Shown here: in pieces, positions 45,900 through 57,008 of the stretch
How the letters are laid out: every line of letters starts with the position of its first letter
Numbering within the stretch: the stretch's first letter is position 1
Assembly: GCA_009823505.1 (NCBI GenBank)
Contig: VZQC01000392.1
Location: 1,505,427 to 1,569,426, forward strand
Length of the DNA stretch: 64,000 nucleotides
Direction: 5' to 3'
From: Rhizomys pruinosus
Lineage: Eukaryota; Chordata; Mammalia; Rodentia; Spalacidae
The notes under the pieces: model-generated
The model's database searches: none
Seen by the model: only the letters and a program-made list of their open reading frames with translations
What the model was told of the DNA's origin: nothing
Translations under genes and position numbers: made by a program

Positions 45900-45913
45900 G
45901 ATAGATAGCTAGA
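45632..45913 (+). mobile_element. Chimeric SINE: B2 5' half fused to B1 3' part
   Basis: B2 head from ggggctggagagatggctca to gaaccatctttaa (45632-45733), then the B1 body from aatcccagcacttgggaggc to ccctgtctcaaaaac, and a (TAGA)n tail at about 45860-45913. The flanking repeat aaaccataa (about 45619-45627, again about 45920-45930) indicates that it was inserted as one unit. The B2 3' half and the B1 5' half are absent. A second chimera with the same B2 breakpoint lies at 63082. Confidence 0.85.
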
Positions 45914-46415
45914 TTAAATAAAACCATAACACCCTCTTGATGGAGTATTCCTTTACCAAAATGAAGCAAGCTTCTTTATCTTTTCTACCTAGTTTAGGTT
46001 TGAAGTCTATTTTGTCATATATTAGAATAGTAGCACATACTTGTTTCCTATTTACATTTATTTGGAATAACCTTATCCATCCTTTCACCCTAAGATAGTA
46101 ACTATCTTTGATGGTAAGGTGTGTTTCTTGGAGGCATCTAATTTTTTAGGCCAACCTGCTAGTCTTTATCTTTTGATTAGGAAATTGGGATTATTAACAT
46201 TCAGAGGTATTAATGAAAAGTGTGACTTGATTCTGGTCATTCTGTTGATTTTGTAGTATTTGTTGTTTCCGTAATCTTCATTTAACTACTGTTCGAGCCT
46301 CGTTTGTTTTTTCCTTGAATAGTATTTACTCTTTTATTTTTATTATTTTTAATTTATGTGTATAAATGTAGTAGTTTAGGTTGGCAGCTTTGGTCTTTCA
46401 GAACTTAGACTATAG

Positions 46416-46510
46416 TTAGGAAGGAAGGGAGGAAGGGAGGGAGGGAGGGAGGGAGGGAGGAAGGGAGGCAGGGAGGGGGAGGGGAAAAAGGGAAGGGAGG
46501 GGGAGGGGAA
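46416..46510. repeat. GGGA/GGAA purine tract
   Basis: G/A-only except for a few bases. It marks the right end of copy 1 and is followed by a single N at 46511. Copy 2 ends in a much longer, noisier version (55465-55735). Confidence 0.95.
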
Positions 46511-49500
46511 NAGCTCCAGGCCCAGAGAAATAAACTGTATACCACTTTCAGGAGCAGAATCTAAACCATGTAGCTGCTCTGTATTTATTCAGGATTTACC
46601 CTGTAATTTCTCTGTTGTCTATAATTACCCTATGCCACTATATAATACTTGCTGTGTAACTAGTTAAGCAGTAATCATGGAAGCCAATATTTTTCTGAAA
46701 CAATTAGTTGTATTTTTTTAATTTCTTGGTTGTAGTCTACTTTGAGAGCAGTTAACTTACAACTACCAACAACTGAAACAGAGATCAGGTATGAAATTCT
46801 TTCTTCTTGCTGTCCTCCACCTTTCTTAGGTTCTCTCCTGTCCTCTATGAAGATCAGTCAGCTCTCTTTGTCCCTACTTGCCTTCTCATCCTTGCTAGCC
46901 AAAAGCCATTCCCTGCTAAAATGTGATTCTGCTAGTTCCATCTTGACCATGTAACTGTACAACCACTGTTGGAAAATACAAGCCACCAAGTGCATGTCAT
47001 GTTTACATACAGGCCACACACCCCAGTAGTCACAACTCTCCCTTCTGGTCTGGACCACACCTCCTAAATAATCCCCACTCATCTTGTACCAAATGAAACT
47101 GGTCTTGATCTTTTGTTCTGCCTCTTCAGCATATCCTACCAGAGTGTGCTACGGGGTGAGGGTGAGGGTGGGGCTTCAGGAGGGTGCCAAGGGAGAAAGT
47201 GGGTATTGTATAATGGTTAATCAAGATGACTGAAAAGTTTGTATAAAACTAAAAATTCAATAAAAAAGAGACTGTCTTTTACTGTCCACACATGGATCTC
47301 CATATATGGAGAGGTTTTTTTTTTTCATAGCTTTCCATCTCACTCTGGGCGATGGCTAATGCACCCCTTAGAGAAGCTCTTCTTAGCGGATTCCCCATAT
47401 ACTGTTACCCACCGTATTTAGTTGCTACCCTCAGCAGGCTTGCCTGCCTCCAACTCCCCTGTTAGTGTGTGCCATCTCAGACACAAGTTGCTCCTTCTCC
47501 CATTTCCAATGGCTTCTGTTTCCCCTCCTTGCTCTTTTCTTTTGTATTACAAAACTCTCTAGAGCACTTTTCCCCATGTCTGCCACACGTCTCACTTAAC
47601 ATGTACCCCCATTTCCACTCTGTTCCCCTGAATTTCAATACGGCTTGTGGACCTCCAGATTCTTTCATTCCCACGTCCGATTTTCAGGCTTGCAAGTACT
47701 GTACCAGGGATGGAAGTATGGCTTGGCCTGTAAGGCTCTGTTTGTTTGCTTTAGTCATCTGCCCTAATGCTTCTCCTGTCCCTAGTTCACTCTGACTCAA
47801 CCTTGTTATTCCTCTGCTCTTCTAGTCTATGGAAAGCGGAGGACCCCCAAGCCCGGGCCTGACCCATTTCTCTGTTGATTACTTCAAATCGTCCATACTG
47901 TTTTGCCCTTGAATTGATAAACAAGGAACAAATCCACCATGCTCCTTGTGTTTCTCTGGATGCCCAGGTTCTTTGCCACAAAGGTTAGAGTCCCACCTCA
48001 GCTTTCAAATCATCAGTGCTGACTCTGTCCTCCTGTTATCCAGACCTAGAACCTGGTGGTCCTTCAAGTCCTCTGTTCCAAACTGCTTACCACTGTTGGA
48101 AGGGCCTCCCTTACACTGAGAAGGTAATAAGAAGACTTGAGCTGCTGTCCAAGATCAGCAGGTAAACAGCAATAAAACATTGGCTTTGTACCAGCTCTGG
48201 GGAGACTTGGGACAGATTCACCAGTGACCACATTGGGGAGGGTATGCCCCCAGAGATGGCCATCCAGAGCAGACTTCACACCTGAGGAAAAAGAAAACCA
48301 GATACACTCAGCAGATAAAAGGAGTAGCCGGATGGATCACCTGGTTCTATACACTACTGCCTCTCATCTGAGCACAAGCAGAGCTCCTAATTCTCTGCTC
48401 ACACCCTTGGTCCTTTGAGGGTCTACCCTACATAGAAGCCATAGTGACTCTGTAACCACCAGTAGCTCAGATCTCTCTTCTACTCACATCAGGGCCCATC
48501 CTTGCCTCTGAGAGCTAAGCTGTCCCCTATTCACTTTCTGGCCACATTGGCCCATGGCAGTCCTCCACTCAAAGCCTTCATGCTGGCCATTCTGCCTGAA
48601 TGCTCTTCATTCTGGCTTAGTCTCCTTTACTAAAATGTTATCTTCTCAAGGGGGCTACCCTTAATCCTCCAAGTGCATGTGTGCACTTCCACATGTAAAT
48701 ATTATCATGCATATGCACATACACAACCACAAATCTGTGCATATCCATTGTGCATACTAACAGGCACACAGGCACCACATTCATTACTAGATATATCTAT
48801 AATATTTATCTATAATCTATATATGCACAAAACCCACACACACCTGCAGAAACACACACACGTCGGACATGCATGGCCCACATGCCATGTGAGCTTCTGT
48901 GTACTCATAATCATGCATGACTCTGTTGCACAAAAACCCTACATATTGTTGCACCCTCACTACATGTATACTCTAAATACACTGTATGTGCTTATCATCC
49001 CTGGACTCCATTTTCTTTCATTATAACCCTATCACTGTCTGTTTTTCTTGGGTATGACATCCACTCTGGATGGCTATGTCTAGGAACAGATGTCCAGGGT
49101 GCTTACTGGTGGGTTTGTCTCAGGTCTGACCAGAGGCAGCATGGTTACTTTGTTATTTGGTAGCTTGATCTGGAGACCCTGGGTTTTTAGCACCTGAATT
49201 CCTCTAGTCTCACTGAGAACCACTCGTCAGGTCAGTGTCAACTCTGAAACTTCTCATTCCCTTTACTATGTCTCTAACCTGATAAAAATTGTCACAAAGC
49301 AAATAAAACATTACTAACATTCTGTATATATGAGCAGAAAGTTACCTCAAATTCCAGACCATATTATTTAGGAGTAAGCATGTGTTCTCATTTCACTAAA
49401 AATTACCATTTGAACAAAAATAAACAGACAAGTGGCAGGCAGCACTGTCAGGCTCTTAATATCACTGTTTTGAGAAGTCCCTGTGATGTGGCATGGCAGA

Positions 49501-49862
49501 AGGGGATCACTGGGAATTAGGTGAAAGTGGTTAAGAACCTCAAAAGAAATAGGCAAGCAAGGGAGGAACCAGAAGTCAGGACTAGTCCTGAGTTGGGGTG
49601 AGAAAGGGAGGGTCAAGTTCTGGGCTGAGGTCAGGCACAGGCAGGCGCACAGGTGGGCAAAGCAGGTCAAGGCAGGCAGGGTTATAGGTGGCCATTGTCT
49701 GGAACAGGATGGGGCTGGGTGGGCAAGTCACCAGCAGGGTGGACAAGAGTACCTGGGAGCGCCTCCTTTTCCCGGCCTGGGGACGCCTGTCCTGCCAGCC
49801 CACCTGCTCCCCGAGAAGAGACTGTCCATCTACCAAAAAGCAAGGGAGAAGCGTCACATTAC

Positions 49863-49974
49863 CTGAGGATACTGGCAAGGCCAATATTGTGAAGATACAC
49901 AGGATATATATCACCTGACCCCTTTCAGTCCATCTCAGTTTGGGAGGCTCACAGAAATTAGGTATGGCATCCAT
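49863..49974 (-). other. Copy-2 counterpart of the candidate exon
   Basis: Identical to 41274-41385, inside one of the error-free blocks. The identity therefore says nothing about selection. Confidence 0.2.
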
Positions 49975-52835
49975 TAGCACTTGTCAGACACTGTTCTATA
50001 GTTCCCAGCATACTCCAGTGAAGAAACACAGGAGAATACTGATTCTTGCTCATTCTGGATGCCGAAGTCTTTTATGGATATCTTTGCCTTCCCCTGTGTA
50101 TGCCTCCCCCTTCCTCACCTTGACCCCTACCATTTGCTGGCAGGTACCTGCTATCAGAGCTGTACCCCAAAGCCCAGTCTGTCTGGCCAGACTCATGACC
50201 TTCACCTTCACAACAGTCTGCAACATCAGCCAGCACTGAAAAGCATTTTGAAAAAACGGTCTAAACCAACATTTGTGACGGGCTTGTAGGACCAGGCCTG
50301 TTTTGTTAGCCAAGCCCACTATTTACGGAACGAAGTGATAGAGGAGAAAGATTCCACTTTGAGGACAGCCATTAGCCCTACTGGGATGCCTCTGCTGCTC
50401 ATATGCAGTAATACCAATGTCCATCAGCCAACAAGGAGTGTCTTACTCTTTGGTGTTGCAGGATATTGTCTTCCAAGCATTACAAACATTTAATGTCTTT
50501 AATACATATGTTAGTTATACATAATGGGTTTCATTATGAAATTTTATTATATGTACTATAAAATATTTACATCACATGAATCCCTTATCTAATTACCCTT
50601 TCTTATCCCCTCCCACAATAATCTCCTTCCTCTTCCCACTTAGCCCCCTTCTACTTTAATATGTCTCTCTGTCTCTATCTGCCTTTGCCCCCTCTTTCGG
50701 TTCTTTGAGGCCCTGTGAGTTTCATTACGCTTGTTTATAGGAGCATTTTTGGCCATCTTACTAGCAACTTATACCACTGAAGAAAATTTCTCTTGTTTCT
50801 CTAGTCAACGTAAATGCAGGAACATCCTTAGGTCACCCCCACTCTCTGACTCTTACATTCTTTCTATACTTTCTTCTGCTATGTTCCTTGAACTTTGGAG
50901 GAGATGGCATACAGTTTTTTGTCCCCATTTCTACAGCTAGGAATTAAACCCAGTCATTTATCCTCATTGCCATTGGCCACTTATGCAACTCTTATATCAC
51001 TCTGGCCACTGCTAAACAGAAGCCAACTGATCAAAGCTGGTGGCCCTAATCTATGGACATTAAAAATACATTTTATTTATAGAAGACCACGACAGGCAAA
51101 CCCAGTGCCCATTTAACAAAACAAAACAGTAGGCTTCCTCACCAGGGTCTATTCCTTCCTCAGCCACAGAGTTCAGTGTCACACATCAATTCCATCCTAT
51201 GGAATCCAATCAGAAAGTAGCTGGTTACCTCACCTCCCTAAAGAGATTTGCCAGTATTGTAATCTTGCTTTACCAGTCGGTGTTGTTGCACACAGAATTT
51301 AAAGTTAAGTAAGACTGTTGATGACAATTCTCCCAGGGCATCTGAACAACAGCTTCTAGAACTGTGAAGGCTATCAAACGGGAAGAAAACTTTGAACCCA
51401 GTTATAATTTGATTTCTCTAGTCCTGTTACCCCATTACCAAGTGGTAATCTTCAGCAATAGGATCCTACCATCTATTTCTGGTGAGCAACCAACAGCAGT
51501 GGCAGTTGCCTGTAATGCTTTAGAAGCCTCAGGATCCTCCCTGACCAAAATCTCATAGAAGGGGACGCCAACCCTGACATCTAGATTGACCTTTGCTGTT
51601 CATGGTGGCTGCAGGTCCACTTCGACTAGGTGGAAAATTTATTCAGAAACTCTTTACCTCTGCCTATATCATGAAGTGCACACTCTACTTTTTCCTCTAG
51701 TAGTTGGTCGTTTCAGGGTCTTACATTAAGGTCCTTGGGGATCCATTCAAAGGTGGGTTTGGTTGCAGGATGGGATGAGGTATAAATCTGCGACACGTAG
51801 ATATCCCAGTTTTCCTCGCACCATTGGCCTGGCAAGATGCTATCTTTTCTCCAAAAATTTTGGCATCTCTGTCAGTAAATCAAGTGGCTATCACTACATG
51901 TGGTCTTACTTCTGGGTCCTCTATTATTTTACCTTGATCTATGTATCTGTTTTTATTACTATGTCTCTATAGTATAATTTGAAAAAGGTATAGTGATAAC
52001 CTCCAGCAGTATTCTTTTTGCTCAGGATAGCCTTGGTTACTCAGGGCTTTTTGGTACCATATCAATTTTTTAAGATTTTTTTCTGGGAAGACTGGCATTG
52101 AGGATTGCACTGAATCTAAAAATTGTCTTTTTGGTAACAGCCATTTTCACAATATTATTCTTCTAATCCATAAGCATGAGAGGTTTTCCACTCCTCAGTG
52201 TTTTCTTCGGTTTTCCTTCTTCAGTGTTTGATGGTTTTTTACTGTAGGATTTTTCATTTCTTTGGCTAGATTTATTCCAAGGTTATTGTATTTTTTTTTT
52301 TGTATTTGTTTTTAAGGCTACTGTAAATGGGACTGTTTCCTTGATTTCTCCCTGAGTGGGTTATTAGTATATGGAAAGACTACTACTGATTTCTGCGTGT
52401 TAATTTTATGTCCTTATACTTTTAATGAAAATATCAGTTCTAAGAGTGTTTTGGTGGAGTCCTTAGAGTCTCTTATGTATAGAATCATATTCAAAAACTA
52501 CCAAGGAGTAGGATACTCTAAGGCTTCCTTTTTGACTTCCCCCTTTCCTATTTGTCTATCTCTGTTTTACTGCTCTAGCTTATAGCACTATATTGAATAA
52601 GAGGAGCAGTAGACGCCATTCCTGCTCTTAATCTTAGTTGGTTAATGCTTCTTACGTTTCTCCCCATGTATCATGTGATGTTGGCGTAGGTTTGCCATTG
52701 CATAGCTTTTTTACTATGGTAGATATGGTTCCCCATACTGGCTTCATGAATTTTCTATTTTCTATTCCTTTTCGATTTTATAGAATAATTTGAAAATGAC
52801 TGCTATTAGTTCTTTAAAATTCCATCTGTTGGGGG

Positions 52836-53105
52836 CTTTGAGAGATGGTTCATTTTTCTTCCTAGTGGTTAAGAGCGCCGACCGCTCTTGCAGAGGACCC
52901 CGTGGGTTCGAATCCCCAGCACCATCATGGCGGCCGAGAGCTGTCTGAAACTTCAATTCCAGGAGAGGGAACTCCAGTTCCAGGGGGAGTCCGGACACGT
53001 CTTCCTGACCCTCCATGGCATTCAACAACACGGGTGCACAGACTTGCATGCAGCAGACAGTACATTCATTACACATCTGTGAAATAATGAAATAAAATAT
53101 AAATA
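52836..53105 (+). mobile_element. B2 SINE, copy-2 version
   Basis: Corresponds to 44192-44439 but carries many inserted bases (for example near 52850-52862 and 52966-52975). Confidence 0.9.
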
Positions 53106-53237
53106 AAAACAAAAAACTTCCATCTGTTGACAGGTTTTCAGGTTTTTTAACTAATGTTTCCAATATTGTGCCTTGTTACAGAGTTTTAATTTAATTTTAT
53201 CCATTTGGTTTAACTTCGTTAGATCATATGTATAGAA

Positions 53238-53393
53238 ATTTTTTTTTTGTCTTTTCAAGAAGGGTTCCCTGTGTAGCCCCAGCTGTCCTGGAACTTGCTA
53301 TTTCGACCAGGCTGGCCTTGAACTCACAGAGATCCACCTGGTCCTCTGCTCCTGAGGCGGGATTAAAGGCGTGCACCACCATATGCCCAGCAA
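53238..53393 (-). mobile_element. B1 SINE, copy-2 version
   Basis: Counterpart of 44555-44705 with noise indels. Confidence 0.88.
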
Positions 53394-54351
53394 TAATTCA
53401 TTTTATTTGTGCTGTCCTTATTCGAATTTCATTGGTATATGCCTGTCATGTCTCCCTTTAACTTCTATTTTTATTAAGTCTACTTTTAGTTAATTTTTTA
53501 GCTTAAGGGTTTTGATCTTTCTGATATTTTCAGAGATCCAACTCTTTGTTACTCTGCCTTTTTATTCTCATTATTTGCCTCATTAACTTCCGCCACCTTG
53601 ATCTTGCTTTGTTTTTGGCTTGTTTTGTTTTTGTTCTTTCCAAGATGTAAGGTGCATCATTAAGCTTTCCAAGATCTTATTTTTAATTTACAAGTATCTT
53701 TACTAGCATTACTTAAGAAGAGAAAGTAACATGACTTACTTGAAAGGCCTTTGCACAGGTTGCAGAATGGGAAAATAAGGAGGAAGTGAATGGCAACACA
53801 TGACAGAAACATGAAAATTTTCACATTATTGTTGAATCTTAGTAGTACGTTTTTGTAAGTAAATACTATTCAAAAATTATAGTAGAGATATAGAATTGCA
53901 AACCTATAGTCTGATATAATTACTTAATTTTAGTTTAATCTCCATAAATCTGTAAATTTTCTGTAGTTCTTTTGCTATTGTTTCTGTTTTATTTAATTTG
54001 TAGTCAGCTCGGGAATACAAAATTTATGTCAAATTTTCCTGTATTTGTGGAGTCTCATTTGTGTTCTAAATATACTTATTTTAGAGAGAGAATGCTTCAA
54101 TAGCCTGGTAAGGGAATATCAGTCGGATATTTTGATGGAAGTCGTAGAGGTCTGTTCCGTTAATTATTATATCACTTAACTTGTAATGTTGCGGTTTCTA
54201 TGCCATAATGGCCCATAATGGTGACAGTTTGAGGTTCTTGGGTACTTGAAGTCAGCTACTATACTGTTTGTGTTTGGGTTATATTAAGACTTTATATCTA
54301 GTAGTACTGGGTATACTTCTGTTCAGTGCATATGTTTAAAACCATAATGCC

Positions 54352-54650
54352 GGCCTGGGTGGAGAGATAGCCTCGCGGTTACGAGCACCGACGCCCTTGC
54401 AGAAGACCCGGGTCGATCACCGCACCCACATTGGCGGCTAAGAACCGTTGTAACTCCAATTCCGGAGGAACTCCAGTTCCAGGGGAATCCGTGAGGCCCT
54501 CTCTGACCTTCCGCGGCATTGCACGACACGGGTGGCACAGACCGCATGCAGGACAGTACATTCACACCATACAACAAAACAAAAAAATAAAAAAAAAAAA
54601 ATTTTAAAAAAAAAAAAAAAAAAAAACAATAAAAAAAAAATAAAAAAAAA
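54352..54650 (+). mobile_element. B2 SINE present only in copy 2
   Basis: Noisy B2 of the 17-bp-duplication subtype (aactccaattccggaggaac), with a long A-rich tail. The target aaaaccataatgcc occurs at 54338-54351 and again at about 54651-54665. Copy 1 has a single uninterrupted target at about 45618-45631. Confidence 0.88.
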
Positions 54651-54665
54651 AAAACCATAATTGCC

Positions 54666-54955
54666 GGGGCTGGGAGAGATGGTCCGTGTTGTTAAGAGCA
54701 CCAACTGTTCTTGCAGAGGACCAGGTTCAATTCCCAGATTCCCTATGGCAGCTAAGAACCATTCTTTAACACCCGGTAATCCCAGCACTTGGGAGGCAGG
54801 ATGCAGGTTTGATCTCTGTGAACGCAAGGCCCGACTGTCACAGGGCTGGTCAGGACATCTGGGGCTTAAGGGAGACCCTGTTCTCAAAAAACATCAACAC
54901 ATAGCTAGATGATAGATAGATAGATGATAGATAGATAGATGATAGAATCTAGATT
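54666..54955 (+). mobile_element. Chimeric B2-B1 SINE, copy-2 version
   Basis: Noisy counterpart of 45632-45913. The B2 head stops at attctttaa and the B1 body continues from aatcccagcacttgggaggc, ending in GATA repeats. Confidence 0.8.
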
Positions 54956-55464
54956 AAATAAAACCATAACACCCTCTTGATGGAGTATTCCTTTACCAAA
55001 ATGAAGCAAGCTTCTTTATCTTTTCTACCTAGTGAGGGTTGGTGAAGGCGATTTGTCATATATTAGAATAGTAGCACATACTTGTTTCCTATTTACATTT
55101 ATTTGGAATAACCTTATCCATCCTTTCACCCTAAGATAGTAACTATCTTTGATGGTAAGATGTGTTTCTTCTTGGAGGCATCTAATTTTTTAGGCCAACC
55201 TGCTAGTCTTTATCTTTTGATTAGGAAATTGGGATTATTAACATTCAGAGGTATTAATGAAAAGTGTGACTTGATTCTGGTCATTCTGTTGATTTTGTAG
55301 TATTTGTTGTTTCCGTAATCTTCATTTAACTACTGTTCGAGCCTCGTTTTTGTTTTTTCTTGAATCAGTATTTACTCTTTTATTTTATTATTTTAATTTA
55401 TGTGTATAAAATGTAGTCGTTTTAGGTTGGCACTTTGGTTCTTTCAGAACTTAGACTATCAGTT

Positions 55465-55735
55465 AGTTAGGAAGGACGGGAGGAGGGGGAAGGGAGGAGG
55501 GAGGGAGGTGATGGAGAAGTGGGGCCAGGATGGGTGGAGGGGAAAACGTGAACAGGAGGGGGAGGGGAAGGAGAAAAAAAAAAAAAGGGGGGGGGTGGGA
55601 GGGGAAAGGACGGAAGTGAGGGGGGGCGGGTGAAGGGAGAGGGAGGGGAAGGGGGGGGAAGGAGGGGAAGGGGGGGAAGGGAGGCGGGGGAAGGGGGGAG
55701 GGGAAGGAGGAGATAGAGAGGGGGTAGAGAGGCCC
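55465..55735. repeat. Long GGGA/G-rich purine tract
   Basis: About 270 bp of G and A with an A13 run near 55574-55586. It is the expanded, error-rich counterpart of 46416-46510. The proline-rich antisense frames over it are artefacts. Confidence 0.93.
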
Positions 55736-56462
55736 CCGGTGCGGTGGTATTTAAGGAGGGGACAGACCAGACAGTAAGCATGGAAAACCATACTCTATGA
55801 TATACGTACAAACCGAAAAACAATGTGAGATCTTAGTCAATATCTTCTGGTAACAATGTTGAAAACAAAACCTCGTGACAAAAAAGATCAAAAACTGCAA
55901 GATTCAGTTCTCTCTAAAGGGCCCGATAGACAGAAATGCCAAGAAAAGTTGTACAGAAGAACAGTTAGAACAGAATATAAAAGCTCTAACAATGTCAAGT
56001 CTAGATGAAAGGCAAAAAAAGCCCACATAGTCAGAAGACAAAACAATCACCAAAAAGTAACAACTTAGCTTTTTCCATCTTCTTAATCTTTGCTTACTGG
56101 CTCTACTGGCTGGAGAGTAAAGGCTGAATTCCAGGAGAAACCAATCAGGTTGTGATCTGATCACTTCCCTGAGGAGACGTAAACAAATGTATATAACGTG
56201 GGTAGGGTAATGAATGGAGGGGGGTGGGCGGTGGGGTGGTGCGATAGGCGCTGCGCGTAGATGAGTCTCGCGATTCCCCGTCTCTCTCCTCTCTCTCTCT
56301 CCCTCTCGTCTCTTCTCTCTTCTTCTCTCTCCCTATCGCACACAATCTTAAAGTCCTGAATTCAGAAAGAACAAAATCTAAACACGTGACCAGGTAGGGC
56401 GAGCGGAAGGTGACCCCAGAGTCCTAGCTAGGAGTGGTGAGAGGAGCGGTGCCCACAGCCTC
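55736..56462. other. Unassigned DNA with low-quality stretch
   Basis: No repeat family recognised. The 56190-56345 portion combines a CpG-dense stretch with a CT-rich microsatellite (56278-56335) and looks unlike its surroundings. Confidence 0.35.
56278..56335. repeat. (CT)n-rich microsatellite
   Basis: Irregular CTCTCT / CTTCT runs, probably imperfectly read. Confidence 0.85.
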
Positions 56463-56478
56463 TGGATTATAGGTTCTT

Positions 56479-56722
56479 TTTGTTTTTTACTTTATATTTT
56501 TCCTGTATGTTATGACATTACTCCTGCATGGCAGTCTTGCACCTGTGTCGTTGAATTTGCCGCGAAGGTCAAAGGATGGCGTTGGATTTCCCCTGAAACT
56601 GGAGTTCTCCTGGAATTGGCGTTTCAGCACGGTTCTAGCCGCCATGTGGGTGCTCGGGGATCGAACCTGGTTCTCTGTAAGAGCGGTCAGCGCTCTTAAC
56701 CGCTAGGCCATCTCTTCAGCCC
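56479..56722 (-). mobile_element. B2 SINE, 17-bp-duplication subtype
   Basis: Reverse B2 with a few noise-like bases. The paired blocks tgaaactggagt / tctcctggaattgg are present. Flanks tggattataggttctt (56463-56478) and tggatataggttctt (56723-56737) are target repeats. Confidence 0.92.
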
Positions 56723-57008
56723 TGGATATAGGTTCTTACCTCTATTAAGAACACCATAACCTACTGACAGCTATGGTTCTAGGAACTAAACTAAACCAAG
56801 CACTATAAACAGGAGCCCACATGAAAAAAAGTGACAACCATTCTTATCATGTCACAGAACTAATGCCCATACTATGGGCTACAGGCACAGCCCATGGGAA
56901 CATTCACATCTAGTACATAGTCACCTAGGTACAGGCTCAGTAGGAATAGCTTTCACTTGAGGAATACCTTTTTACCAATCTTAATCACTATAGAAAAGTT
57001 CCATTCAA

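Larger units (their letters stand above)
41895..46320 (-). mobile_element. Old L1 (Lx/L1M-type): 3'UTR and ORF2
   Basis: Complement of an aged L1. The 3'UTR at about 41895-43000 carries blocks I know from rodent Lx-type 3'UTRs (ccttattaccctttcttatc, gatttctctatgtcctgtaa). ORF2 follows from about 43060 to 46320, reading back from near the C-terminal region (gttggaagatgctatctttt) through RT toward the endonuclease (aggaaattgggattattaac). It has many stops. Nested SINEs lie at 44192-44439, 44555-44705 and 45632-45913. Confidence 0.85.
37956..46510 (+). repeat. Large direct duplication, copy 1 (8.5 kb)
   Basis: Starts agctcaggcccagaaataaa and ends in a GGGA-rich tract. The whole segment recurs at 46512-55735. 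This copy reads cleanly, with intact SINE bodies and coherent L1, so it is the better template of the two. Confidence 0.95.
50484..55350 (-). mobile_element. Old L1, copy-2 version
   Basis: Same aged L1 as 41895-46320, with patches of indel noise. Nested elements are the B2 (about 52836-53105), B1 (about 53238-53393), an extra B2 (54352-54650) and the B2-B1 chimera (about 54666-54955). Confidence 0.85.
46512..55735 (+). repeat. Large direct duplication, copy 2 (noisy)
   Basis: Repeats copy 1 in the same order. Long blocks are identical (for example 47975-48720 and 49205-50250), whereas others (47060-47960, 48730-49020, 50540-51130, 51690-51840, 52100-52740, 53990-54330) are dense with single-base indels and inserted short runs. 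Annotation of copy 1 applies here. The one structural difference is an extra B2 at 54352-54650. Confidence 0.95.

Noticed and set aside
55459..55823. Proline/serine-rich minus-strand frames
   Set aside because: Antisense of a noisy GGGA tract with no coding signal.
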